From positions 24,387 through 88,386 of the IMG/VR virus record IMGVR_UViG_3300026097_001139: DNA of 64,000 bases; one strand, written 5' to 3'. The notes below the pieces were generated by a model. It was not told where the DNA came from. It did no database searches and saw only the letters and a program-made list of their open reading frames with translations. The translations under genes were made by a program, and so were the position numbers. Shown piece after piece: positions 43,729 to 52,239 of this stretch; within the stretch, counting starts at the first letter, position 1, and each line of letters begins with the position of its first letter. This DNA comes from a virus.

Positions 43729-43964
43729 TCTTGATTATTCTCGTCTTCCCAGCGCATGATAACATTTGAAAATCCCCAGTTCGTGGGGGAATACTCAGAA
43801 ACATATTCTTCCCGAAATTTTATAACTTCATCCATCTGTTCTGCTGTAAGTTCTAAAACATCTTCTACACCGTAGTGCTCGCACAAGTGTTCTTCTAAAC
43901 CTTCTGTGACATCGCGCTCGATATTTTCTTCCCACTTGTGCATTCTTGGCCATTCAAAACTCAT
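43725..43964 (-). CDS. Acidic hypothetical protein, 79 aa
   Basis: Acidic Trp-rich protein (MSFEWPRMHKWEENIERDVT; RWEDENNQE). Start overlaps the upstream membrane-peptide stop. No family recognised. Confidence 0.6.
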   Translation of the reverse strand: MSFEWPRMHKWEENIERDVTEGLEEHLCEHYGVEDVLELTAEQMDEVIKFREEYVSEYSPTNWGFSNVIMRWEDENNQE

Positions 43965-44056
43965 AATACAAAATCCTGTACAAATCCTAATACGCCTAAA
44001 CTCAGTGCAACAAGTAAAAATACCTGTGCCAATCTTGCCGCAATATAATCACTCAT
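43961..44056 (-). CDS. Single-pass membrane peptide, 31 aa
   Basis: MSDYIAARLAQVFLLVALSL, then GVLGFVQDFVL. Residues about 10-30 are one hydrophobic helix. Its ATG overlaps the FolE stop (ATGA) and its TGA overlaps the next ATG. The double coupling strongly suggests a real gene. Confidence 0.6.
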   Translation of the reverse strand: MSDYIAARLAQVFLLVALSLGVLGFVQDFVL

Positions 44057-44751
44057 CGTGGTGCAAACTCCTGTTGCAGTTTGATATTGTCCATAAACTC
44101 TTTCTTGGTTGCACTGTCTTCTTTAAACGCACCTTTTAACACTGTGGTTTGTGTAAGACTGCTATGTGCCATAATGCCGCGATTCTCGCAACAACCATGC
44201 GTGGCCTGAATATAAACGCCTACATCTCCCGAGCCAGTGGCGTCCATAATCTCTCGTGCAATGTCCATAGCAAGTTCTTCTTGCAGTGTTCCACGTCGAG
44301 CACACCATTGTGCAATACGAGTGTACTTGCTCAAGCCAATAAGTGTGTCCGCGGCAATAATACCGATATATGCAACACCTGTAACCGGCTGATGATGATG
44401 TGAACACACACTCTTAAGCTCGCTTCGAACTACCAACATACCGTCGTATGCGTCTTCTGTAACATTAGGAAATGCAGTTGCGTTAGGACGAGGATCATAA
44501 CGTCCTTGCATCAGTTCATTTATGTACATCTTGGCAAGTCGACGACCTGTGTCCATGGAGTTAGGATCAGTCTGCCTGTCAATAATTAGTGAATCTAGCA
44601 CACTTTCAAACTTTACGGTAAGTTCGTCAATCAGCAGTTCTTTTTCGCCAGGCTCAATCCACTGGCTAATATTGTCTCCAGCCCAGTAACGGCCGTACAT
44701 GTCACCGGCGATGCGGTCTCTAATAGTTGATGAAATAGATTTGTTTGTCAT
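44053..44751 (-). CDS. folE: GTP cyclohydrolase I
   Basis: 232 residues with the FolE core RSELKSVCSHHHQPVTGVAYIG (C116, H118-H120) and THGCCENRG near 190 providing the zinc Cys. It makes dihydroneopterin triphosphate from GTP, the first step to tetrahydrofolate and 7-deazaguanines. With QueD-like, QueE and DpdA it points to the latter. Preceded by a perfect palindrome and a possible promoter. Confidence 0.95.
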   Translation of the reverse strand: MTNKSISSTIRDRIAGDMYGRYWAGDNISQWIEPGEKELLIDELTVKFESVLDSLIIDRQTDPNSMDTGRRLAKMYINELMQGRYDPRPNATAFPNVTEDAYDGMLVVRSELKSVCSHHHQPVTGVAYIGIIAADTLIGLSKYTRIAQWCARRGTLQEELAMDIAREIMDATGSGDVGVYIQATHGCCENRGIMAHSSLTQTTVLKGAFKEDSATKKEFMDNIKLQQEFAPR

Positions 44752-44784
44752 TGTTTCTCCGAGTTATAGACGAGGATGTCTCGA

Positions 44785-44806
44785 ACTATATTAACATTAA
44801 TATAGT
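44785..44806 (-). promoter_or_regulatory. Perfect 22-bp palindrome upstream of folE
   Basis: Arms ACTATATTAA and TTAATATAGT around a central CA. It overlaps the possible -10 box (44802-44807) and lies 34 bases before the folE ATG. A protein-binding operator is a plausible reading; an RNA hairpin is equally possible. Confidence 0.5.
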
Positions 44807-44830
44807 ATGGTATTTAGACAATTTTGTCAA
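44802..44830 (-). promoter_or_regulatory. Possible sigma70-like promoter of folE, with late box in the spacer
   Basis: TTGACA (44830-44825), 17-base spacer, TACTAT (44807-44802). The spacer holds CTAAATA (44817-44811), which also includes the TAA stop of the upstream radical SAM gene. The TTGACA is in coding sequence, so chance is possible. Confidence 0.45.
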
Positions 44831-46763
44831 GTGGGTATTTTTCTTGCGGCCAATGATTAGTTTGATAGGCATAACCATTTTCAATTTGTGGAGTACATGT
44901 GATTTTGGTCTTGATTAGCCCTTGACGACGCAAGTGATACATGTCTAAACTAATTTTTTCCTGTAGATTTTCTGTTCTATCGCTGGTGTTGAGCTTTTCT
45001 TTGAGATTAGTTAGTGCACTTTCTTTGATACTTGGATGTGCTGTAATAACAGTGTGCACTGACTCGTAAAATTCCGGGTCAAACTCTGCTGTTATAGTTA
45101 AAGGATATGAATAAGATGGATCAAAGATTTTGGCTTTTTGCACTTCTAGTAGATTTGGATCCAGTCTTGGTACTAATTTTTTAGCTGTGTTCATAGCCAT
45201 TTTAAAGAACTTGTCTTTATTATTGTAGATAAATCCATAGCTCATGCTGTGAATACCGTGACCTTTTGCACCGCCTTTTAGTGTTTCATTTTCCAAAAGT
45301 TCACCGGTTTTCATATAATGATCTACAACATGGCGTAGACTGTAAAAATGCTTCATCACCCAATCTTGCGTTTGTATCTGAGCCCAGATATCATCATAGA
45401 ATGTTCTAAAATCTATATTGTGAATCTCTCGACAGTATCGTGCAATTACCTGAGTATACCCGGCTGCATGTAATTGAATTATCATCCAAGCATACATATA
45501 GGCATCGATTAATTCATCTCTGGACATTGTGTTAGTAGCAACCACAATTTCCATTTCTTCTTCAATTTCTCGCCAGTCGTCGGGGTGGTACAGTGGATAG
45601 TAATCTTTTACCACCTGTGTTTCGATGCCGTATTTTTGTCGATCTTCTTCAGTACCCAAAGCTGCACCTTTAAGTGTCTGTGCAAACCACATGTCAATAG
45701 CGTTGTGCTGTCCCATTTCTAGAATATCAGCCAAACCCTGCTTCCAACTTTCTAATGTCTCTAAAGGCAGTCCTAGAATAACCTCTGTATAAGTAGGCAC
45801 ACCGGTTCTATCACTGTGTTTCATAATATCGGTCATTTGGTTAATACGCATGTTATCACGCTTAATAGCTTTAAGTGTATCAGGATTCATACTTTGCATA
45901 CTCATTGTAATACCGCGCCCTAGATTGCCTAGTTTTTTTCCAATGTCATATACTACATCTGTGCTGTTTTTTGCGTATTGTAAATTAACAGCCTCTATCT
46001 TGCTTTGGCTAGCAACGTCAACAATGTGTTCTGCTATTTCAACATCTCGCTCTTTGAAAATACCAAAATTTGCATCAGCACAAATCAAATAGCTCACAGG
46101 TTTTCCGATAGCCCAATCTAGATCGGATTTAACTCTTTCTATAGGGAATACTTTGATTTTACTCATGGTCAGTCCTCCCCAGTCGCAGAATGTACAAGAA
46201 TACGGACAGCCTCTATTTGTTTCGAAAGTCATATTCCATTCAGCGCCAGGATTTTCTTCTATCATTTTATCAAACAATCCAATAGTGTAAGGACTAGGAA
46301 AATCAAGATCCTTGATACGTTCTGCTTTGTAAATTGCGTTTACTCGGCCTGTACTGTGGTAATCTTCCAGTAACTGTACAAAACTGACTTCACCTTCGCT
46401 AACGATTACTGAATCAATAAATGGATATTGAATTGGCATATTCACCGAAGACTGTGGTCCACCGAAAATTATTTTACAGTCAGGAAAAGCGTCTTTTACT
46501 GCCTTTGCAGTTGCCAAGCTCCACATTTCATTCCATACATAGCAACTAAAACAGGCAATAGCAGGATGATTCATCTTAGCAACTACCTGTTCCGGCGGTT
46601 CTCTCCGGAATCCTAATCCTGCAAGATTATAGTTATCATTGACAATGTCGAATTGTTGGGCATAAGACCATATACAACCAACACTGTACGGAATCCAATA
46701 AGCTGGTTTACCTCTGACACTTAGACTGTATTGCGCTTGATACAGGTAGATATTACGTTTCAT
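44814..46763 (-). CDS. Radical SAM protein with B12-binding-type N-terminal domain, 649 aa
   Basis: The N-terminal about 150 residues are Rossmann-like (KIIFGGPQSSV), without a visible DxHxxG cobalamin motif. The core motif is C186, C190, C193 (NRGCPYSCTFC). SMQSMNPDTLKAIKRDN and YTEVILGLPLETLESW are typical of this class. A long C-terminal region (about 450-649) has no known domain. Second protein of this type in the window (9317). Substrate unknown; neighbours are sugar genes. Confidence 0.85.
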   Translation of the reverse strand: MKRNIYLYQAQYSLSVRGKPAYWIPYSVGCIWSYAQQFDIVNDNYNLAGLGFRREPPEQVVAKMNHPAIACFSCYVWNEMWSLATAKAVKDAFPDCKIIFGGPQSSVNMPIQYPFIDSVIVSEGEVSFVQLLEDYHSTGRVNAIYKAERIKDLDFPSPYTIGLFDKMIEENPGAEWNMTFETNRGCPYSCTFCDWGGLTMSKIKVFPIERVKSDLDWAIGKPVSYLICADANFGIFKERDVEIAEHIVDVASQSKIEAVNLQYAKNSTDVVYDIGKKLGNLGRGITMSMQSMNPDTLKAIKRDNMRINQMTDIMKHSDRTGVPTYTEVILGLPLETLESWKQGLADILEMGQHNAIDMWFAQTLKGAALGTEEDRQKYGIETQVVKDYYPLYHPDDWREIEEEMEIVVATNTMSRDELIDAYMYAWMIIQLHAAGYTQVIARYCREIHNIDFRTFYDDIWAQIQTQDWVMKHFYSLRHVVDHYMKTGELLENETLKGGAKGHGIHSMSYGFIYNNKDKFFKMAMNTAKKLVPRLDPNLLEVQKAKIFDPSYSYPLTITAEFDPEFYESVHTVITAHPSIKESALTNLKEKLNTSDRTENLQEKISLDMYHLRRQGLIKTKITCTPQIENGYAYQTNHWPQEKYPLDKIV

Positions 46764-46771
46764 TTATGACC

Positions 46772-47713
46772 TTATCTGTTGTTCCAGATATTTATGGTCA
46801 AATCTAATCCTTTGTCTAGGTCTACTTCTGGTTTCCATCCAGTGAACTTGTGTATCTTGTCGTATCCACTATTAAGCAAGAAGATCTCACCAGGTCTTGG
46901 TGGTTTCTCGTTCCACTTGATTGTGCCTTTCCAGTCTAACTTGCTAGCAATGGTTTGTGCGAGACTATCAATACTAAGAGCATTGGGCGGTCCAATAGTG
47001 AACAGTTCTGCTTTGTCTATGCTATCAACATTGTTAATCAAACTGATCCACATGTTGATCATATCATCGATGTATAAAAAATTACGCCATGGATGCTGAT
47101 AACCTAACTTGACTTCATCTGGGTTGTTTAACATTTGTGTAATGATTTGTTCTACTACAAAAAAATCATTGTCTTTGCGGCCATAGGTGTTGGTTTGTCG
47201 TACCATTGCGCTTGGTAGTCCAAAACTACGATGAGCATATTCAATGTATTTTTCGCAGGCATATTTGGCCACAGCATATGGTGCATTCGGATGCGGTTCT
47301 GTTGATTCGGTAAACACGGGCACTGAATTAGGAATACGCCCGTCTCTTACTGCGTCGGGGATACGTCTGTCTCTGATATCATCGCTTACTGGCTGCCAAC
47401 CATAAACTTCCATTGTACTGGCAAAGATGAAACATTTTAAGTTTTTTAGTTTTACAGCGGCATTCACTAGATTCACAGTGCCAACATAGTTGACCTGACT
47501 AAATGCAATCGGCTCATAAAAGCTTTTGCCAACTTCTGTTCGTGCACCAAGATGCACTATTACATCTGGATCTAGTGTGTATACTTCGTCACTGACATCC
47601 GCATAATCCAGTAGATCATTTTTAAGTTTGTATACAGTGTGTCCTTGTGCTTCCAGTTGCGGGCAGATATGCGACCCGATAAATCCTGAATGCCCGGTTA
47701 CAAGTATTTTCAT
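46772..47713 (-). CDS. NAD-dependent epimerase/dehydratase, 313 aa
   Basis: SDR-extended enzyme with GHSGFIG (7-13) and YAVAK (near 149) as catalytic Tyr/Lys. The end fits a UDP-sugar epimerase (FLYIDDMINMW; RPGEIFLLNSGYDKIHKFTGW). It would make or alter a nucleotide sugar for the phage glycosyltransferases. Followed downstream by the radical SAM gene. Confidence 0.88.
   Translation of the reverse strand: MKILVTGHSGFIGSHICPQLEAQGHTVYKLKNDLLDYADVSDEVYTLDPDVIVHLGARTEVGKSFYEPIAFSQVNYVGTVNLVNAAVKLKNLKCFIFASTMEVYGWQPVSDDIRDRRIPDAVRDGRIPNSVPVFTESTEPHPNAPYAVAKYACEKYIEYAHRSFGLPSAMVRQTNTYGRKDNDFFVVEQIITQMLNNPDEVKLGYQHPWRNFLYIDDMINMWISLINNVDSIDKAELFTIGPPNALSIDSLAQTIASKLDWKGTIKWNEKPPRPGEIFLLNSGYDKIHKFTGWKPEVDLDKGLDLTINIWNNR
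46789..46795 (-). promoter_or_regulatory. ATAAATA box upstream of the radical SAM gene
   Basis: CATAAATATC on the minus strand about 26 bases before the ATG at 46763, within the last codons of the epimerase. The encoded residues (Ile-Asn) could explain it, so confidence is low. Confidence 0.3.
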
Positions 47714-47714
47714 A

Positions 47715-48374
47715 TCACTCCATTATGGTTATTTGTCTGCAGTCTGGATATTTCTTCCAGTCTTCTTGTGTGTGTTTAAGATTGTTTGCTGCCAGTAAAT
47801 TTGCAGCATGTACAGCATCCTCGATACTGGGCTTGTAATGATAGCCAACAGAAATAGTTTTTTGCGATCCCCAGGGTTGGGACAGATTTCTGCCATCGTA
47901 TCTCTGTTTAACTATAGTTTCATAGGCACGTTTGTCATCTAGCAGTATTGCTCCGCCATGTCCTACTTCCAAGGGCTTGCCGTTGCCAAAGCTCAGACAC
48001 TGCATCATGCCGGTTCTATACATGCCTGGTTTGCACAGTCTAGCACTGTCCCAAATGCGTGTACGTCTGAAGTGATATTCTCCTGACCACTGTTGCAAAA
48101 CGTAGTTGTATTTTATATCTAGTTTGTGCATCAGCATAGGAACACTGATATACGTATAAGGAGTAAATTCTGTTTCTTGTACATTGTCATAGCGCAAACA
48201 CAGCTCAATAGCATGTGTGCAACAATCTGTCATAATAGCATACGGTGCACCAGTGTACTTGGCTAGTTGACATTCGAAAGCAAGTATACTGTCAAAGCTT
48301 GCATTAGATATGTTTGCAGGCGGTCTATTTTGAATGCCACTGCCAAGCGGTTTCAACCATAGTTTTGAGGTCAT
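47715..48374 (-). CDS. Short DegT/DnrJ/EryC1-like aminotransferase, 219 aa
   Basis: PLP-type family 3 pattern: YAIMTDCCTHAIELCLRY (substrate pocket), TPYTYISVPMLMHKL, and QCLSFGNGKPLEVGHGGAILLDD with the catalytic-type Lys. The family is usually about 370-400 residues, so the C-terminal half is missing here. Likely a truncated sugar aminotransferase, or a compact form. Overlaps the epimerase stop by 50 bases. Confidence 0.72.
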   Translation of the reverse strand: MTSKLWLKPLGSGIQNRPPANISNASFDSILAFECQLAKYTGAPYAIMTDCCTHAIELCLRYDNVQETEFTPYTYISVPMLMHKLDIKYNYVLQQWSGEYHFRRTRIWDSARLCKPGMYRTGMMQCLSFGNGKPLEVGHGGAILLDDKRAYETIVKQRYDGRNLSQPWGSQKTISVGYHYKPSIEDAVHAANLLAANNLKHTQEDWKKYPDCRQITIME

Positions 48375-49251
48375 GTGTAGGTACCCAATCTGTTTTTGTT
48401 TCGAGCAGTGTGGTGTCAGCTTTTAATACATCAGGGTCGCCTGCTCGTCGCGGACCGTAAGAAATTTCTATAGTTCTATCTAGTACTGATTCAAATGCAC
48501 GTACAATGTCTAATACAGTGTAAGCATGAGGTCCGCCCACGTTGTATATACCAAAAGCTTGACTTTCTGCACATTTTCTTACTGCGCTGGCAACATCACA
48601 AACATGCACATAATCTCTGGTACAAGTACCGTCTTTGCCTCTGTAGTTGTTGCCGTTGATTTGCACAGGCTGATCGTTTTTTAATGCTCGTATAATGCTG
48701 GGTATAATGTGTGTTGCATCATCGGTCTGTCCGTGTCGTTGATCAAGGTCAGCTCCGCACACATTGAAAAATCTCAAACTGGTTGTTTTCATTCCATAAA
48801 TGTCAGAGTAGTCATGCAGTATTTGTTCAATCATCTGTTTGCTACGACCATATGGACTGATCGGATCAGCATTGCTTTGTTCAGTGAGCCATTCAGTGCT
48901 AGAGGGTTCGCCATATACTGCGGCACTGCTAGCAAAAATAAAGTGCGCATCTGGCACAGTATTGCGTATGTTTTCTAGAAATGTTATTGTTTTTGCAACA
49001 TTGTTATTGTAATAAGATCCTGGATCCTGCATGCTAGGACCCACCAAACTAGTTGCGGCACAGTGCACAATAATATCTGGTTTATCGCCTGACAAAAAGT
49101 AACTAACATCAGGCGATCCATAGTCTGACTTATAGCCGTGAACTTCCGATGTATCCAAGCCAACCGCGATGTAACCAGCGTCCTCGAACTCCAGGATGCA
49201 TTGGCCTCCGATGTAGCCACCTGCGCCGGTTATCCATACAGTTTTAGACAT
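48325..49251 (-). CDS. galE: UDP-glucose 4-epimerase-like protein
   Basis: 308 residues. NAD loop GAGGYIG (9-15), catalytic YGRSK (near 137) with FASSAAVYGEPS before it, and RDYVHVCDVASAVRKC fit GalE. Interconverts UDP-glucose and UDP-galactose type sugars. C-terminus overlaps the DegT-like gene. Confidence 0.85.
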   Translation of the reverse strand: MSKTVWITGAGGYIGGQCILEFEDAGYIAVGLDTSEVHGYKSDYGSPDVSYFLSGDKPDIIVHCAATSLVGPSMQDPGSYYNNNVAKTITFLENIRNTVPDAHFIFASSAAVYGEPSSTEWLTEQSNADPISPYGRSKQMIEQILHDYSDIYGMKTTSLRFFNVCGADLDQRHGQTDDATHIIPSIIRALKNDQPVQINGNNYRGKDGTCTRDYVHVCDVASAVRKCAESQAFGIYNVGGPHAYTVLDIVRAFESVLDRTIEISYGPRRAGDPDVLKADTTLLETKTDWVPTHDLKTMVETAWQWHSK

Positions 49252-49252
49252 A

Positions 49253-50455
49253 CTAGTCCTCGATTTTTACAACTTGGTATTTTGATCCAGCAACATGATC
49301 GCGGTATCTGTTCCCTGCGCGATTCCACTGTTCACCGTTGCCTGTAATAATGTCAATAATACGATCAATAGTTCCATTGTTCCAATCCGATATCAAGCCC
49401 ATGTTGTGATGTGCTGCAAACAGCATGTTTTGCACCTTGTGATATGCATCGTCAATGCTCCAAGGCACATACAATCGCTCTGGGTCATTGGAAAATGTTT
49501 CTGGGAAACTGCGATACGCTGGATAAACCACATTGCATCCAAGCGCATCTGCTTCACTAACAGTGTTGCTTACCCAATCCTGTAATGCGCAGTTGAACAA
49601 CACACGCGAATCATTTAGAATATCATAGTATTCATCTTTCTTGAGATTCTCGTAGATTGTCAACTTGCCTTCTGCTTCCAGTTGTCTTGCACGTTCGATA
49701 TAGCGTGGATTGTTGCTTCGTAGCTCTCCGCCCTGTAACACAGCAAACTCTACATCACGTGGCCCTTGGCTGTGGAACATTTCAATCAGATCCATGTAGA
49801 AGTCTGGTTGTTTTTCCTGATCAAACCGCGCAGCAAACACCACACGTTTTTTTCGTTGATCAAACGGAGCAACGGGCTTGCCCAGTCGTTCTTGTACTTC
49901 TGCCTTGCCAAATGCCAATCCTGATATGTTGTAAATAGGGGCAGTATACCCTGCGATGCGCATGTGGGCAACCATTTCTTCATTGGTAGCTAGAACATGC
50001 ATGCCCGGAATCTGGTTCACCATGCGTTCATATGTGCTCATCCATTCTGCCATGTTGCCCCATACATGAACAAAGTCATCAGGATCAATGGCCTGTGCTA
50101 GACAGCGTACATATATGCGTGGCCGATCTTGTTCTGGAATCTGATTGATAATGTAAGGCAAACTTTCAATACCAGGAGTAAACATGTCTTCAAAATAGAT
50201 CACGTCTTCTCCGCCACACTCACCGTTGCGCATCATCTGCACTAGATTCATCATCTGGCTCATTGAATAGTAACTGCGACCGTGGGCATCCAGTACCTGC
50301 CCTACAGAAATTGCTTTTGTGTCGTCAATGGTATCACCTGGCACGTAAACAACGTCTAACCCACGACGTTCAAATACTCTGCGGTTCCATTCTGTGAGTT
50401 GTAGGGTGTAACGGGCCTCATAGCTTTCGAGGCCCATGTAGAATAATTTACGCAT
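49253..50455 (-). CDS. Glycosyltransferase (GT4/GT1 style), 400 aa
   Basis: KKRVVFAARFDQEKQPDFYMDLIEMF is the first strand of the C-terminal Rossmann domain, followed by AVLQGGELR and CALQDWVSNTVSEADALGCNVVYPAYRSFPE, typical of retaining glycosyltransferases. No signal peptide or membrane part. Donor and acceptor unknown; sits with epimerases. Confidence 0.75.
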   Translation of the reverse strand: MRKLFYMGLESYEARYTLQLTEWNRRVFERRGLDVVYVPGDTIDDTKAISVGQVLDAHGRSYYSMSQMMNLVQMMRNGECGGEDVIYFEDMFTPGIESLPYIINQIPEQDRPRIYVRCLAQAIDPDDFVHVWGNMAEWMSTYERMVNQIPGMHVLATNEEMVAHMRIAGYTAPIYNISGLAFGKAEVQERLGKPVAPFDQRKKRVVFAARFDQEKQPDFYMDLIEMFHSQGPRDVEFAVLQGGELRSNNPRYIERARQLEAEGKLTIYENLKKDEYYDILNDSRVLFNCALQDWVSNTVSEADALGCNVVYPAYRSFPETFSNDPERLYVPWSIDDAYHKVQNMLFAAHHNMGLISDWNNGTIDRIIDIITGNGEQWNRAGNRYRDHVAGSKYQVVKIED

Positions 50456-50458
50456 TGT

Positions 50459-50659
50459 TTACCTCGACGTGTCAAGGAACCACATGTCCTTGCAACGTTT
50501 TCCATTGATGTGTTTGTTGTACTGCTGCCATGCATAACTTTTCCAGTTATACAAGTCAGCTTCGTCGTAGCGATAGCCGAAAGTTCGGCAGAATTTTAAA
50601 TAGCTATCGAGGTCTTCCCAGACATCTCGAATCGCCGGAGCTCTTGATCTTTTAGCCAT
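50459..50659 (-). CDS. Hypothetical protein, 66 aa
   Basis: Begins MAKRSRAPAIRDVWEDLDSY and continues with a Tyr/Trp-rich helical part (KFCRTFGYRYDEADLYNWKS). ATG at 50659 overlaps the PTPS-like stop; the frame is open from 50761. Function unknown. Confidence 0.65.
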   Translation of the reverse strand: MAKRSRAPAIRDVWEDLDSYLKFCRTFGYRYDEADLYNWKSYAWQQYNKHINGKRCKDMWFLDTSR

Positions 50660-51068
50660 GATCTTGGTCTCTTTGTTTTTGTTGATAGTTAATGAAGCAA
50701 CCATTTTCGTTATCCTCAGATACTTCGATCCATACAGTTCGGCCCGGATACTCACTGGCAATCTGCTCGTAGAGATCGTCGGCCATCATTTCGCAGCTTT
50801 TATAGTCTAATTCTAGCACTGCTGTGCTGCTTTCTACTTCTTCATATAGACGTTGACACCAGCGTTTGAATTGAATAAACTCAATGTCTCGGTCATTATG
50901 AAAAACTTCTATCCACACCCTAAAGTGGAAAATATGTCGATGCGGGTATCCTAAGAAACTGACATCGTCCCAGTCGCCTGTTGCTAGCTTTGGATCAGTG
51001 TCGGCGCCTGGATATCTGTGTATACCTTCTTTTTGGAAAGTAACCCAAATCATTCTATTATCTGTCAT
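50652..51068 (-). CDS. PTPS-like T-fold protein, 138 aa
   Basis: GIHRYPGA, VSFLGYPHRHIFHFRVWIEV, HNDRDIEFIQFKRW and ELDYKSCEMMADDLYEQI resemble a small 6-pyruvoyltetrahydropterin-synthase-like family in phages. The HRH pair could bind metal. It lacks the Cys-x3-His-Gly motif of the QueD-like gene at 42167, so the reaction is unclear. The frame opens at 51107; the ATG at 51068, one base after the radical SAM stop, is chosen. Confidence 0.6.
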   Translation of the reverse strand: MTDNRMIWVTFQKEGIHRYPGADTDPKLATGDWDDVSFLGYPHRHIFHFRVWIEVFHNDRDIEFIQFKRWCQRLYEEVESSTAVLELDYKSCEMMADDLYEQIASEYPGRTVWIEVSEDNENGCFINYQQKQRDQDHG

Positions 51069-51069
51069 A

Positions 51070-52239
51070 TTAGTGCTCAAATAGTTCAGGGAAAGTTTGT
51101 GCGGCATTTGTGCCGCGACGGTTATCTAGTTGTTGTATTTGCGAATAAAATCCAATTCGAGGTTCGTTAACATAGTGCTTGTAAGGAGTGTTTAGCATTG
51201 CTTCGATTTCGTTCAAGTTATTAATGATACTAGGATATTTAAACCTGTCTTTCCACTCAGTAATTTTTTTCTTCGCATTATCCAAATGATCACCGGGTAG
51301 CTGGCGAGGATCGAGCCAACCTCCAGTGCCGCTGTTTACATACACAATGTTTATCATCATATCACGCTCAGGGTGGTTAATAAAATCTAGTTTACGTTCT
51401 GCCCACTCTAAAAACCGATCAAAATTATACATGTTCAGGGTATTGTATACACATTGGAAATGGTGAATGCTTAAAAGACGATTTTGATTTAACCAATCGA
51501 AATTTTCTTCGAATTTTTTCCAATTTCCCGGATAACGCATATAATTATATTGGTCTTCGACTGCTTCTGCACTAATCATAAATTTAACACGATCCATCTT
51601 TGTAAGCAACCGAAAAATTTTATTGTCAGTGTTCATCAAGTTGGTGTTTACCCAAACTTCGGCTGTTGGATTACGTTCTATCAACTGTTCTAACAACCAT
51701 TCGTTGTCTTTGATCATCAACGGTTCGCCACCTGCTAGATATACTCTCTGTAAATTTTCAATTTGATCGTTGATATAACTTTTTAGAGTGTCTAGTTGCA
51801 GTGTATCTATACGAGTTTGTTGATCTAATTCTTTAGCCCAGGTACTGCTACATTCAGGCCCGCAGTATACACAGGCAAGATTACATGTATTTCTCCATCG
51901 CAGATCGAGGTATTTTAGATTAAAGTTCTCGGGACTGTCGTATAATTTTTTATCAGTACTATCAAACCAATCCAGCATTGATTTTCGCAGTGTTGTAACA
52001 TCATTGGACACTGTACAATTTGTGCACCCAAATGGAAGTTTATTATTATACCGCATGTTGTGTTTGATTTCGACATTGTGGTCGCTGGCAATGATATCTT
52101 CAATATTTTCCTGCGGAGTATATCCAAGATTGCTATGACTAATGCAACAATGATCAATTCTTCCTGACGGATCAACGTACAGACTCACCCAAGGAGCTGG
52201 GCAAAATCCTTGATTATTCCGATATTCATGATTATTCAT
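51070..52239 (-). CDS. Radical SAM protein with N-terminal twitch-like cysteines, 389 aa
   Basis: Core motif CNLACVYC (C119, C123, C126). The N-terminal region (CPAPWVSLYVDPSGRIDHCC with C13, C31, C32, then C72 and C75) looks like a SPASM/twitch cluster region moved to the front. LAGGEPLMIKDNEW is the GGE motif. The same layout occurs in 25943-27199 and 54422-55438. Peptide or protein substrate is common in SPASM families, but unknown here. Confidence 0.87.
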   Translation of the reverse strand: MNNHEYRNNQGFCPAPWVSLYVDPSGRIDHCCISHSNLGYTPQENIEDIIASDHNVEIKHNMRYNNKLPFGCTNCTVSNDVTTLRKSMLDWFDSTDKKLYDSPENFNLKYLDLRWRNTCNLACVYCGPECSSTWAKELDQQTRIDTLQLDTLKSYINDQIENLQRVYLAGGEPLMIKDNEWLLEQLIERNPTAEVWVNTNLMNTDNKIFRLLTKMDRVKFMISAEAVEDQYNYMRYPGNWKKFEENFDWLNQNRLLSIHHFQCVYNTLNMYNFDRFLEWAERKLDFINHPERDMMINIVYVNSGTGGWLDPRQLPGDHLDNAKKKITEWKDRFKYPSIINNLNEIEAMLNTPYKHYVNEPRIGFYSQIQQLDNRRGTNAAQTFPELFEH

